DNA from: an uncultured Pseudoflavonifractor sp.
GTDB lineage: Bacteria > Bacillota > Clostridia > Oscillospirales > Oscillospiraceae
Length of the DNA stretch: 31,682 bases
Direction: 5' to 3'
NCBI GenBank assembly: GCA_904419835.1
Contig: CAJFTA010000024.1
Coordinates: forward strand, 1-31,682
This document shows, one piece after another, positions 8,126-15,911 of this stretch (its first letter is position 1; every line of letters begins with the position of its first letter). The position numbers and the translations under genes are program-made. The notes under the pieces were generated by a model that was not told where the DNA came from, made no database searches, and was given only the letters and a program-made list of their open reading frames with translations.

Positions 8126-8608
8126 ATGATGAAACATTCTCTCACCAAGCTGCTGTGCCTGGCGGCGGCGCTGTGCCTGCTGCTGGGCGCCTGTTCCGCT
8201 CCCGCGGACAGCGGGAGCGCCGCCTTTGACCCGGAGGCCGCCACCCAGGCGGTGCTGGACTCCGGCGCCTTCTCCGTGGAGCTGACCGAGCTGGACGCGG
8301 CCCTGCTCTACGACTTCTCCGGCTACGGGCTGGACAGCTCCACCCTCACCGCCTCCAAGGCCTACTCCGCCTCCGGCTTTGCCGAGCAGGTGTCGGTGAC
8401 GGTGTGGAAGGACGAGGCCGCCGCCCAGGCCGCCGTGGACATGTTCAAGACCTATCTGGAGGACATGGCCGCCACCTACAAGGACTACGCCCCTGCCGAG
8501 GTGCCCAAGCTGGAGAACGCGGTGCTGGAGCTGCGCGGGAGCAGCGTGCTGCTGGCCGTGGCCAACGATGCCGGCGCGGCCAAAACCGCCGTGGACGGCC
8601 TGAAGTAA
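8126..8608 (+). CDS. DUF4358 lipoprotein
   Basis: 160 residues. The signal sequence ends in the lipobox LLGAC, giving a lipoprotein on the outer face of the membrane. The rest fits DUF4358: a short alpha/beta domain with the YDFSGYGLD region, SGFAEQVSVTVWKDEAAA and a C-terminal segment ending in an Ala-rich helix. Function unknown. It is coupled to the SGNH gene (GAAGGAG in that gene's tail serves as RBS), suggesting the two act together at the envelope. I see no T-run terminator after it; the sigV promoter begins about 30 bases on. Confidence 0.82.
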   Translation: MMKHSLTKLLCLAAALCLLLGACSAPADSGSAAFDPEAATQAVLDSGAFSVELTELDAALLYDFSGYGLDSSTLTASKAYSASGFAEQVSVTVWKDEAAAQAAVDMFKTYLEDMAATYKDYAPAEVPKLENAVLELRGSSVLLAVANDAGAAKTAVDGLK

Positions 8609-8639
8609 GTTTTTACCCGCAAAATCCATATCTCCCAAA

Positions 8640-8663
8640 AACTTTTTACCCCCGCATCCCGTC
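8640..8663 (+). promoter_or_regulatory. ECF-sigma-type (autoregulatory) promoter of sigV
   Basis: AAC at 8640-8642, then TTTTT, then CGTC at 8660-8663 after 17 bases, followed by TAAT. The layout equals that at 5003-5026. ECF sigma genes are commonly self-transcribed, so this is expected just before such a gene. Transcription would begin near 8671-8675. Confidence 0.62.
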
Positions 8664-8690
8664 TAATCATTGAATGACGGGATGCGGGGG
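8649..8690 (+). repeat. 15-bp perfect inverted repeat spanning the sigV promoter
   Basis: Bases 8649-8663 pair exactly with 8676-8690 around a 12-base loop. The left arm contains the -10 CGTC and the right arm lies just past the expected transcription start. No T-run follows on the + strand. It could be a protein-binding site or DNA cruciform; as an RNA hairpin it could only form in transcripts coming from upstream. Confidence 0.7.
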
Positions 8691-8718
8691 CTGTGCGCAA
8701 AGGAGCGATTTTTCCGCC

Positions 8719-9222
8719 TTGAAGTCACAGCCTCCCGACATCCGCCGGCTGCTGGCCGACTATATCGTCTCGCACCAGGAGGATTTTTACCGCCTGGCCT
8801 TCAGCTATGTCAAAAACCGGGACGCGGCGCTGGATGTGGTCCAGGAGAGCATCGTCAAGGCCCTCTCCAAGGCGGACACGCTCCGGGAACCGGCCTATCT
8901 CAGGACCTGGTTCTACCGGATTCTCCTCAATGAGAGCATGAACCACTTCCGCCGGACACGCCGTATTCTTCCGCTGGAGGAGCTGGAGCGGCAGAGCGCT
9001 CCTTCCGATCGGGACCCGGGGGAGCGGCTGGACCTGTACGACGCCATCGACCGGCTGGACCCCAGGGAGCAGGCGGTCATCCGGCTGCGTTTTTTTGAGG
9101 ACATGAAGCTGGAGGAGATCGCCCGGACCACCGGCGTCAACCTGAACACGGTGAAATCCCGGCTGTATAAGGCGCTGAAGAAGCTGCGGGACATGACAGG
9201 GGAGGATTTGCGCGATGAATGA
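8719..9222 (+). CDS. sigV: ECF RNA polymerase sigma factor, SigV type
   Basis: About 167 residues. Region 2 is DFYRLAFSYVKNRDAALDVVQES with FYRILLNESMNHFRR, and region 4 is LDPREQAVIRLRFFEDMKLEEIA plus the helix-turn-helix NLNTVKSRLYKALKKLR. It directs polymerase to stress promoters and is held inactive by the anti-sigma factor encoded next. I prefer the TTG at 8719, after AAAGGAG at 8699-8705 (a rather long 13-base gap). The in-frame ATG at 8674 sits on the predicted transcription start, inside an inverted repeat, and would add an odd Cys/Gly-rich leader. The SigV name rests on the RsiV-like partner; SigV of B. subtilis responds to lysozyme. Confidence 0.85.
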   Translation: MKSQPPDIRRLLADYIVSHQEDFYRLAFSYVKNRDAALDVVQESIVKALSKADTLREPAYLRTWFYRILLNESMNHFRRTRRILPLEELERQSAPSDRDPGERLDLYDAIDRLDPREQAVIRLRFFEDMKLEEIARTTGVNLNTVKSRLYKALKKLRDMTGEDLRDE

Positions 9223-10078
9223 AACATTCCAGGCGGCAAAGGCCCGCTATCAGTCGGTGGAAATTCCCCCGGAGCTGGACTTCGCGGTGGCCGCCGCCCT
9301 GCGTGAGGGGGAGCGGCGCCGCCGCAGGCTGCGCCGGCGGGGCGGGACCCTGGCCTCCCTGGCCGCCTGCTGCGCCAGCTTTGTGCTGCTGGTCAACGCC
9401 AGCCCGGCCTTTGCCAGCGCGGTGTACCAGGTGCCCGTGCTGGGGGACCTGGCCCGTGTGGTGACCGTCACCGAGTACTCTATCGCCGACGAAGAGCGGC
9501 TCATCGACGTGCGCATGCCCGCCGTGGAGGACACCGGCAACACCGACCTGGAGCAGCGGATCAATACCGAGATTCAGACCCGCATCGACGCCATTCTGGC
9601 AGAGGCCCAGGCCCGGGCGGAGGAGACCAGGGCGGCCTTTGTGGCCACCGGCGGCAACCCGGACGAATTTATACCGGTGACCATCAGCGTGGACTACGAG
9701 GTCAAGTGCCAGAGCAGCCAGTATCTGTCCTTTGTTGTCCTCAAGACCGAGACCAAGGCCAGCGCCTACACCGAGCTCTTCTGCTACAACATCGACCTGG
9801 AGACCGGCAGGGAGCTGACACTCCAGGACATGCTGGGCCCGGACTACAAGGAGATCGCCAACCAGGTGATCCGGGAGGAGATCGCCCGCCGGAGCCAGGA
9901 CCCGGACAATGTGTACTTTGACGGCACCGACGGCATTGAGGGCTTCCAGTCCATCACCGCCGACCAGCGGTTCTATATCAACGGGAACGGCAACCCGGTG
10001 GTGATCTTTGAGAAGTACGAGATCGCCCCCGGCTATATGGGCCAGCAGGAGTTTGAAATTCCCGTCCCCCAGGCGTAA
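9215..10078 (+). CDS. rsiV: RsiV-like anti-sigma factor with extracellular DUF3298 domain
   Basis: 287 residues, overlapping the sigma gene by 8 bases, so synthesis is coupled. The cytosolic N-terminus (about 1-45) would bind the sigma factor. One membrane segment lies at about 47-65. The external part has a DUF4163-like region (VKCQSSQYLSFVVLKTETKA, LFCYNIDLETGRELTLQDM) and the C-terminal DUF3298 signature FYINGNGNPVVIFEKYEI. In B. subtilis RsiV binds lysozyme directly and is then cut by signal peptidase and RasP, freeing SigV. An equivalent role is likely, but the ligand here is not known. A bidirectional terminator follows at once. Confidence 0.85.
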   Translation: MNETFQAAKARYQSVEIPPELDFAVAAALREGERRRRRLRRRGGTLASLAACCASFVLLVNASPAFASAVYQVPVLGDLARVVTVTEYSIADEERLIDVRMPAVEDTGNTDLEQRINTEIQTRIDAILAEAQARAEETRAAFVATGGNPDEFIPVTISVDYEVKCQSSQYLSFVVLKTETKASAYTELFCYNIDLETGRELTLQDMLGPDYKEIANQVIREEIARRSQDPDNVYFDGTDGIEGFQSITADQRFYINGNGNPVVIFEKYEIAPGYMGQQEFEIPVPQA

Positions 10079-10094
10079 CGGTTCCCATAGACGC

Positions 10095-10131
10095 AAAAAA
10101 GGTGAGGCACACTGCGTGCCTCACCTTTTTT
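10095..10131. terminator. Bidirectional terminator between rsiV and obg
   Basis: A 10-bp stem (10101-10110 with 10116-10125) is flanked by six A on the left and six T on the right, serving both converging genes. It abuts the obg stop codon. Confidence 0.9.
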
Positions 10132-11408
10132 CAGCGCTGATATTCAAATTCCAGGTTGTACATGGACACGGTGTCCCCGTCCTGGATGCCCATCTCCTCC
10201 AGCCGCTCAAACAGGCCGGACTCCCGGAGCATCCTGTCAAACCAGTTGCGGGACTCGTAGTCCCCGAAGTTGACGTTGGACATAAGCCGCTCCAGCCAGG
10301 GGCCCTCCACAAGCCACACATCGTCCTCGCGGGTGATGCTGAGGGGCTGGGACATGTCCACCTGGGGCGGCCGCTCCACATAGGTGGGCTCGTACACCGT
10401 GATGGGGGGCAGGTCCCGCAGGGCCCGGGCGGCGGCGTACACCAGCTCCCGGACGCCCTTCTGGGCGGCGGCGGAAATCTCATAGAAGTCCATGCCCTTG
10501 GCCTCCACATGGGCCTTCAGCTTGTCCACCAGGGTGCGGTCGGGGGCGATATCGATCTTGTTGGCGGCCACAATCATGGGCCGGCCCGCCAGCTGGGGGC
10601 TGTACTCGGCCAGTTCCCTGTTGATGGTCTCAAAGTCCTCCACCGGGTCCCGGCCCTCGCAGCCGGACACATCCACCACGTGGATGAGCAGGCGGCAGCG
10701 GTCGATATGGCGGAGGAAGTCGTGGCCCAGACCGGCGCCCTCGCTGGCCCCCTCGATGATGCCCGGGATGTCGGCCATGACGAAGGAGGTGCCCTCCTCC
10801 ACGTACACCACGCCCAGGTTGGGATAGAGGGTGGTGAAGTGGTAGTTGGCGATCTTGGGATTGGCCTTGCTCACCACGCTGAGCAGGGTGGATTTGCCCA
10901 CGTTGGGGAAGCCCACCAGGCCCACGTCGGCCAGCAGCTTCAGCTCCAGCACCACGTCCCGGGTGACGCCGGGCAGGCCGGCCTTGGCGAACCGGGGCAC
11001 CTGCCGGGTGGGGGTGGCGAAGTGCTGGTTGCCCCAGCCGCCCTTGCCGCCCCGGGCCAGCACAAAGGGCTCGTCCCCGGACATGTCGCAGATGATCTCC
11101 CCGGTCTCCCCGTCCTTCACCACGGTGCCCACCGGCACCTTGATGACCAGGTCCGCGCCATCCTTGCCGGTGCAGCGGCGGCTCTGGCCGTCCTGGCCGT
11201 TTTCGGCCACGTATTTGCGCTTGTAGCGGAAGTCCATCAGGGTGGACAGGTGGCGGTCGGTTTTGAGAATGACGTCGCCGCCCCGGCCGCCGTCGCCGCC
11301 GGAGGGGCCGCCTGCGGCCACATACTTTTCCCGGTGGAAGGCCACCGCGCCGTTGCCGCCGTTGCCGGAGCGGACGGTGATGCGGGCGGTATCAATAAAA
11401 TTCGGCAT
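10131..11408 (-). CDS. obg: GTPase Obg (CgtA)
   Basis: 425 residues; essential GTPase of late 50S subunit assembly and stress control. The glycine-rich Obg fold covers about 1-159. The G domain follows, with G1 GFPNVGKST (166-174), G3 DIPG (213-216), G4 NKID (283-286) and G5 SAA (312-314). The C-terminal OCT domain, typical of Firmicute Obg, runs from about 345 to 425. The ATG at 11408 follows GGAGG and gives the invariant start MPNFIDTARI. It lies after rpmA, as in Bacillus, but spo0B is absent. A hairpin terminator between rpmA and obg should lower its expression relative to the ribosomal proteins. Confidence 0.97.
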   Translation of the reverse strand: MPNFIDTARITVRSGNGGNGAVAFHREKYVAAGGPSGGDGGRGGDVILKTDRHLSTLMDFRYKRKYVAENGQDGQSRRCTGKDGADLVIKVPVGTVVKDGETGEIICDMSGDEPFVLARGGKGGWGNQHFATPTRQVPRFAKAGLPGVTRDVVLELKLLADVGLVGFPNVGKSTLLSVVSKANPKIANYHFTTLYPNLGVVYVEEGTSFVMADIPGIIEGASEGAGLGHDFLRHIDRCRLLIHVVDVSGCEGRDPVEDFETINRELAEYSPQLAGRPMIVAANKIDIAPDRTLVDKLKAHVEAKGMDFYEISAAAQKGVRELVYAAARALRDLPPITVYEPTYVERPPQVDMSQPLSITREDDVWLVEGPWLERLMSNVNFGDYESRNWFDRMLRESGLFERLEEMGIQDGDTVSMYNLEFEYQR

Positions 11409-11423
11409 ATGCCGCCTCCTTTC

Positions 11424-11463
11424 AGAAAGAAAGAGCCCCGAACGGGGTCCCGTCCGAGGCTCT
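11424..11463 (-). terminator. Terminator/attenuator between rpmA and obg
   Basis: On the - strand a stem of about 14 bp (11432-11463, with two G-T pairs) is followed by TTTCTTTCT. It lies in the 76-base gap after rpmA. Partial read-through would set a lower level of obg than of L21 and L27. Confidence 0.7.
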
Positions 11464-11484
11464 CTGTATACCCATATAGAACGG

Positions 11485-11769
11485 TTACTGGGCGATCTCC
11501 ACAATGGAGACCTGCTTGCGGTCCTTGCCCAGCCGCTCAAACTTCACGGTGCCGCTCTTGAGGGCAAACAGGGTGTCGTCGCTGCCCTTGCCCACGTTGA
11601 CGCCGGGATGGATGTGGGTGCCGCGCTGACGGACCAGGATGTTGCCGGCCAGAACAAACTGACCGTCGGCCCGCTTCACGCCCAGGCGCTTGGACTCGGA
11701 GTCACGGCCGTTGCGGGTGGAGCCGACGCCCTTCTTGTGGGCGAAGAACTGAATGCCAATCTTCAGCAT
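11485..11769 (-). CDS. rpmA: 50S ribosomal protein L27 with cleavable N-terminal extension
   Basis: 94 residues. L27 reaches toward the peptidyl transferase centre with its N-terminus. As in other Firmicutes, the protein starts with an extra segment (MLKIGIQFF) that must be removed to expose AHKKG; the protease Prp, encoded just upstream, does this. The body contains GSTRNGRDSESKRLGVK and the GNILVRQRGTHIHPG signature. It is the third gene of the rplU-prp-rpmA unit. Confidence 0.97.
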   Translation of the reverse strand: MLKIGIQFFAHKKGVGSTRNGRDSESKRLGVKRADGQFVLAGNILVRQRGTHIHPGVNVGKGSDDTLFALKSGTVKFERLGKDRKQVSIVEIAQ

Positions 11770-11821
11770 GTGTCGTACACCTCCAGACAGTGTGCAGATA
11801 AATGGTTGGGACGGAGAGGAC

Positions 11822-12154
11822 TTACTCCTCCTCCATCACAATAATATTTTCGGGGTACTCGCCGTGGAGCTCGGTGAGGTAGACCATGAGGGCGGTCAGA
11901 AGGGTCTGACAGGTGCTCTCATTCTCCTCGCCCAGCCCGCCGGGGAGGCGGAGGGTGACGGCCGCGTCCCGCTCTCTCACCTTCACGCTGGCCTCCAGCC
12001 CGAGCACATCGTTGACGGCGCACTCGGTGAGGCGGACGGCGCTGGTGACGGCGGCGCAGACAATGTCATGTCCCTCGTCGGCGTAGCCGCTGTGGCCCTT
12101 TACGGTAAAGCCCTCGATGCGGTCGCCGTTCATCCGGAATGATGCGGTAATCAT
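11822..12154 (-). CDS. prp: Ribosomal-processing cysteine protease Prp
   Basis: 110 residues. Prp (formerly YsxB) removes the N-terminal extension of L27. The catalytic His is in KGHSGYADEG and the catalytic Cys in DIVCAAVTSAV, at the usual spacing. Its ATG overlaps the stop of rplU by one base (TAATG), so it is translationally coupled, and rpmA, its substrate, follows. This matches the conserved Firmicute order. Confidence 0.95.
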   Translation of the reverse strand: MITASFRMNGDRIEGFTVKGHSGYADEGHDIVCAAVTSAVRLTECAVNDVLGLEASVKVRERDAAVTLRLPGGLGEENESTCQTLLTALMVYLTELHGEYPENIIVMEEE

Positions 12155-12465
12155 TACACGGAGATCTTGCCGATGGTCACCTTGGTGTAGGGCTGACGGT
12201 GACCCTGCTTGCGGCTGTAGCCCTTCTTGGGGTTGTACTTGAAGACGATGACCTTCTTGCCCTTGCCGTTCTTCACGACGCTGGCGTCCACCTTGGCGCC
12301 GGCCACCACGGGGGTGCCCACGGTGATCTTGTCGCCGTCGATAACGGCCAGGACCTTGTCAAAGGTGACGGTCTCGCCGGACTCCACGGGCAGCTTCTCG
12401 ATGAAGAGGGTGTCGCCCTCGGTCACCTTGAACTGCTTGCCGCCGGTCTCGATAATTGCGTGCAT
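12154..12465 (-). CDS. rplU: 50S ribosomal protein L21
   Basis: 103 residues. It starts MHAIIETGGKQFKV and has the conserved C-terminal block KYNPKKGYSRKQGHRQPYT, which includes the rRNA-binding basic residues. It is the first gene of rplU-prp-rpmA(-obg). GAAGGAG precedes the ATG, and a consensus-like promoter and a structured leader lie upstream. Confidence 0.97.
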   Translation of the reverse strand: MHAIIETGGKQFKVTEGDTLFIEKLPVESGETVTFDKVLAVIDGDKITVGTPVVAGAKVDASVVKNGKGKKVIVFKYNPKKGYSRKQGHRQPYTKVTIGKISV

Positions 12466-12540
12466 TCTGTTTCACTCCTTCATTACGGGCTCGCTGTTGC
12501 AGGCGGAGCGAAGGCTCACTTGAGACCTGTTCAAAGCGGC
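12466..12540 (-). promoter_or_regulatory. 5' leader of rplU, candidate L21 leader element
   Basis: About 75 bases lie between the promoter and the rplU ATG. The leader contains short complementary blocks (GGTCTCA with TGAGCC; GAGC with GCTC copies). Structured leaders before rplU are known in Firmicutes and thought to mediate autogenous control. I recognise the context, not a verified consensus. Confidence 0.4.
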
Positions 12541-12546
12541 TATGAT

Positions 12547-12575
12547 AGTATATCAGCCCAAGGGCTTAAAGTCAA
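12547..12575 (-). promoter_or_regulatory. Housekeeping promoter of rplU-prp-rpmA-obg
   Basis: On the - strand, TTGACT (12570-12575), 17 bases, then TATACT (12547-12552): a near-consensus sigma-A promoter placed about 80 bases before rplU. Confidence 0.82.
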
Positions 12576-12612
12576 GGGATTTTCTCCCCGTTTTCCTGAT
12601 TTTTTGTACAAA

Positions 12613-13731
12613 TCAGGTGGAAAGGCCGGGAGTAGGTTCGGTCAGGCGGCCGGAGTACCAGCCGGTGACGCCGTTTTTCTTTACCAGAGCCCCCCGGGAG
12701 GTGCGCCGCACCACGGACACCCGCTCCCCCGCCGTCACGGGCAGGCGGTAGTCGGTGGAGTCCTCGCAATAGGTGAGGCCCTCCTTCTCCCAGATGTAGT
12801 CGGTGAGAATGTCAATCTCCCGGCCGGTGGTCATATGGCGGCAGCGGCAGAACTCCTCCCCCCGCTCCAGCACGGCGATCAGGTTGTCCCGGCCCCAGCG
12901 GATGTTCACCGAGCCGATGCTGGCCTCCTGGCTGTCCAGGGCCTGGGCGGTGGGCAGCCGGTCCAGCCCCACCCAGGAGACCATGCCGGTCCGGTCCAGC
13001 TCCACCAGGTTCAGCTGGCCGTCCTCCTTGATGGAGGTGCCGCCGTCAATGCTGATAACCCGCTTCTCCTTGTCCACAATGGGGTTGAAGCAGGGGATGT
13101 CCGGCCGGTACAGGGTGGTGGGCCAGTGTCCCACCACGCACCAGCGGTCCAGCTGGTTGTCCTGGCCCAGGAAATTGTCGTTTTTCATGCACCGCCAGGC
13201 CTCCATGTCCTCAATGCCCTGGGCGGAGGGCACGCCCCCGTGGACAAAGAGGATCTCCGGCGTGCGGATCGCCGTGGGCAGGCCGCGGAGAAAGTCCAGC
13301 TCCGCCCGGAAGGGCTGAGCGATGGCGGCCCGGAGCCTGGGCTGGTCCAGGCAGTCCTCCAGGGTCAGCCCCAGGGTCAGCCCCATCTCCACCAGCACGC
13401 TGCGCTCCTTGAAGAAGCGGAAATAGTGGTCGTAAAATTCCCGGTCCAGCTCATCCCGGCCGTCCAGGAACCCGGGCACCAGGTCGTCGCAGTTGCCGCA
13501 CAGCACGTGCACCCGGTACCGACGCTTCAGCTCCATGACATACTGCAGCGTCTCCAGGCTCCCCGCCCGCTTCTCCACAATGTCCCCCAGCACAAAGAGG
13601 GTGTCCTCCGGCCCAAAGCCCACCTGCTCCAGCGCCCGCTTCAGCAGATCCCCCGCGCCGTGAATGTCGCTGACGGCAAACATCCGCCCCGTCTCCGGCA
13701 GAGCCATATCCACAACCGTCGCTTTGATCAC
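12613..13731 (-). CDS. Metallophosphoesterase with C-terminal SH3-like domain
   Basis: About 372 residues. The calcineurin-like dinuclear metal site is complete: AVSDIHGAGD, LFVLGDIVEK, LCGNCDD (the GNCD variant of YfcE-like enzymes), FVHGG and VVGHWPT. The phosphoesterase core spans about 20-270. The last 60 residues, with YRLPVTAGERVSVVRRTS and VKKNGVTGWYSGRL, look like a bacterial SH3 fold, unusual on a cytosolic enzyme without a signal peptide. The GTG at 13731 is preferred, as AGGGGTGAG precedes it by about 5 bases; a TTG at 13755 lacks an RBS. The substrate (nucleotide, phosphoprotein or other) is unknown. It precedes the rplU promoter with no clear terminator. Confidence 0.82.
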   Translation of the reverse strand: MIKATVVDMALPETGRMFAVSDIHGAGDLLKRALEQVGFGPEDTLFVLGDIVEKRAGSLETLQYVMELKRRYRVHVLCGNCDDLVPGFLDGRDELDREFYDHYFRFFKERSVLVEMGLTLGLTLEDCLDQPRLRAAIAQPFRAELDFLRGLPTAIRTPEILFVHGGVPSAQGIEDMEAWRCMKNDNFLGQDNQLDRWCVVGHWPTTLYRPDIPCFNPIVDKEKRVISIDGGTSIKEDGQLNLVELDRTGMVSWVGLDRLPTAQALDSQEASIGSVNIRWGRDNLIAVLERGEEFCRCRHMTTGREIDILTDYIWEKEGLTYCEDSTDYRLPVTAGERVSVVRRTSRGALVKKNGVTGWYSGRLTEPTPGLST

Positions 13732-13786
13732 CGCTGTCTCACCCCTGATGTTCAAAAGTATCCATTATTTTATCACAGCTCCCGGC

Positions 13787-13821
13787 AAAAAACCACCGCC
13801 GGAGGGAAAATCCTCCGGCGG
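13787..13821 (-). terminator. Terminator of prmA
   Basis: On the - strand a perfect 10-bp GC stem (13796-13805 with 13812-13821) is followed by a short spacer and a six-T run. Confidence 0.85.
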
Positions 13822-13906
13822 ACAGGTCGGAAAGGGCGCGAGACATCTTTTCCGAAAACGGCTGCATGGCGGAGATGTTCCGCCGCGGGCCTTTGGGCGG
13901 CTGGTC

Positions 13907-14884
13907 TTACAGGGACGCGGCCAGGGCCACCCAGCCGTTCTTCTCCCATCTGCGGATGATCTTCATGCCCCGGCTCTCAATGGCGGCCTGGACCTCAGCG
14001 GAACGGGTGTCGATGATGCCCGAGCAGAGGAACACGCCCCCCTCGGCCAGCAGGCCGGGCACCTGGGCGGACAGGGGAATGATCACGTCGGCCACGATGT
14101 TGGCCAGCACCAGGTTCCACTTCTGCTCCGCCAGCTGGGCGCACAGGGCCTTGTCGGAGAGCACGTTGCCCGCCCGGACGGTGTAGATGTCCCGGCCGAT
14201 GCCGTTCATCTCGGCGTTCTCATAGGCCACGCCCACCGCCTTGGGGTCGATGTCCACGCCGAAGGCCCGCTCCGCCCCCAGGCACAGGGCGGCGATGGAC
14301 AATATGCCGCTGCCGCAGCCCAGGTCCAGCACCCTATCCCCGTCCTTCACGAACTCCTCCACGCCCCCCAGGCACAGCTGGGTGGAGGCGTGGGTGCCGG
14401 TGCCGAAAATGAGGCCCGGGTTCAGGTACAGGGCGGTGCGCCCCTCAGGGATGGCCGCCTCCCCCTTCTCCCACTCGGGGACAATGTACAGCCGCTCCCC
14501 CACGGTGAGGGGCTTGTAGTACTGCTTCCAGTTGTTGGCCCAGTCCTCCTCCCGCAGTCCGGCGGTGCGCACGGCCAGAGTGCCCAGCTCCCCGCCGCAG
14601 CGCTCCCGCAGAGCGGGCAGGCCGCCGGTGATGCGGGAGAGCTTCTCCCGGCCGTGGGCGTCGTCGGTGACATAGAACTTCACCCGGGCCACGCCCTTCA
14701 TCCGCTCCATCAGGTCCTCGTCCACATAGTCCCAGTACTGCTTATTCTGCTCCAGGAAGGTCTGGAACTCGGCCTCGTCCTCCAGCACCAGGCCGCCCAG
14801 GTCAAAGGCGGTCAGGTAGGCGGCCAGGTCGTCCATGCCCGCGTCGGTGGTGTCGACGGACACCTCCAGCCATCTGTCATCCAT
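13907..14884 (-). CDS. prmA: Ribosomal protein L11 methyltransferase
   Basis: 325 residues. PrmA trimethylates L11 using SAM. The N-terminal substrate-recognition domain starts DDRWLEVSVDTTDAGMDDLAAYL. The catalytic domain has EWEKG, LNPGLIFGTGTHASTQLCL, the SAM loop VLDLGCGSGILSIAAL and VLANIVADVI, all PrmA hallmarks. The ATG at 14884 follows AAAAGGAGCGAATACAG; the frame is open further upstream but has no RBS there. It lies between degV and the phosphoesterase with its own promoter candidate and terminator, so it is probably transcribed alone. Loss of PrmA is usually tolerated. Confidence 0.94.
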   Translation of the reverse strand: MDDRWLEVSVDTTDAGMDDLAAYLTAFDLGGLVLEDEAEFQTFLEQNKQYWDYVDEDLMERMKGVARVKFYVTDDAHGREKLSRITGGLPALRERCGGELGTLAVRTAGLREEDWANNWKQYYKPLTVGERLYIVPEWEKGEAAIPEGRTALYLNPGLIFGTGTHASTQLCLGGVEEFVKDGDRVLDLGCGSGILSIAALCLGAERAFGVDIDPKAVGVAYENAEMNGIGRDIYTVRAGNVLSDKALCAQLAEQKWNLVLANIVADVIIPLSAQVPGLLAEGGVFLCSGIIDTRSAEVQAAIESRGMKIIRRWEKNGWVALAASL

Positions 14885-14943
14885 CTGTATTCGCTCCTTT
14901 TCTCCCGGCCTCCGCCGGGCATAAATCATCGCCGGACAAGCCC

Positions 14944-14972
14944 ATTTTCTCAGAAATCCCCTGGGATTGCAA
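14944..14972 (-). promoter_or_regulatory. Promoter candidate for prmA
   Basis: On the - strand, TTGCAA (14967-14972), 17 bases, then GAAAAT (14944-14949). The -35 is good and the -10 moderate; it lies about 60 bases before the prmA start. Confidence 0.45.
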
Positions 14973-15016
14973 GAGAAACCGGGCCTGTCCGGCGGGAGAA
15001 TATTCGGTTGTGCCCT

Positions 15017-15889
15017 TTACCGCCTGGAGCCCAGGAAGAAGAGGGCCAGGGTGCCGGGGCCGGAGTGGGCGCCGATGACCGGGCCCACGTGGTTGATGAC
15101 GACCTCTTTCACGCCCAAGCGCTTCTTCACGTCGCCGGCCACCTTCTCCGCGTCGGCCAGGCAGTCGCCGTGGCTGATGAACACCACCTGGCTGGCCGGA
15201 TCGATGGCGGTCTCCTCCATGTGATCCACCAGGGCGGTGAGGGAGGCTCCTCTGCCTCTGGCCTTGCCCATGTTGATGAGGTGGCCCTCGTCGTCCACAT
15301 GGAGCACGGGCTTGATGTGGAGCATGGAGCCCAGCACGGCGGTGGCGGCGGAGATGCGGCCGCCCCGCTTGAGGAAGTGGAGGTCATCCACGGTGAACCA
15401 GTGGCACAGGTGCAGCTTGTTCTCCTCGGCCCAGTCCCGCACCTCCTCAATGGAGGCGCCGGCCTGCTGCTTTTTGGCTGCCAGGTACACCAGCAGGCCC
15501 TGGCCCAGGGAGGCGCAGAGGGTATCCACGGTGAAGATCTTCCGCTCCGGGAACCTGGCCCGCAGCTCCTCCACTGCGATGACGGAGGACTGATAGGTGG
15601 CGGACAGGCCGGAGGAGAAGGCCAGCACCAGCACATCCTTCCCCTGCTCCAGCAGGGGCTCCAGAACGGAGGTATAGTCGGCCACGTTCACCGCCGCGGT
15701 GGTGGCCATCTCCCCCGCCCGCAGCATGGCGTAAAACGCCCCGGGGTCCATCTCCCGGTTGTCGGGATAGTTGCGGTAGGTCTGTCCCTTCACCATAAAG
15801 GACAGGGGCAGCACCTCCACCCCCAGCTCCTCCGCCATGCCGGCGGTCAGGTCGGCGGAAGAGTCGGTGACAATCACATATTCGCTCAT
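15017..15889 (-). CDS. DegV family fatty-acid-binding protein (FakB-like)
   Basis: 290 residues. DegV/FakB proteins bind a fatty acid and present it to the kinase FakA, feeding exogenous fatty acids into phospholipid synthesis. Signatures: VTDSSADLT, FYAMLRAGEMATTAAVN, FSSGLSATYQSS, VDTLCASLGQGLLVYLA, DLHFLKRGGRIS and the C-terminal VGPVIGAHSGPGTLALFF. It is full length. RBS AGGAGG before the ATG. It follows the DUF1836 gene by 49 bases on the same strand, a pairing often seen in Firmicutes. FakA is not in the window, so the ligand and the Fak assignment are family-based. Confidence 0.92.
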   Translation of the reverse strand: MSEYVIVTDSSADLTAGMAEELGVEVLPLSFMVKGQTYRNYPDNREMDPGAFYAMLRAGEMATTAAVNVADYTSVLEPLLEQGKDVLVLAFSSGLSATYQSSVIAVEELRARFPERKIFTVDTLCASLGQGLLVYLAAKKQQAGASIEEVRDWAEENKLHLCHWFTVDDLHFLKRGGRISAATAVLGSMLHIKPVLHVDDEGHLINMGKARGRGASLTALVDHMEETAIDPASQVVFISHGDCLADAEKVAGDVKKRLGVKEVVINHVGPVIGAHSGPGTLALFFLGSRR

Positions 15890-15911
15890 TGGCTGTATAC
15901 CTCCTGTAATG

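Noticed and set aside
12595..12617. Hairpin CCTGATTT/AAATCAGG as terminator of the metallophosphoesterase gene
   Set aside because: It overlaps the stop codon and is followed by an A-rich rather than T-rich stretch on the - strand.
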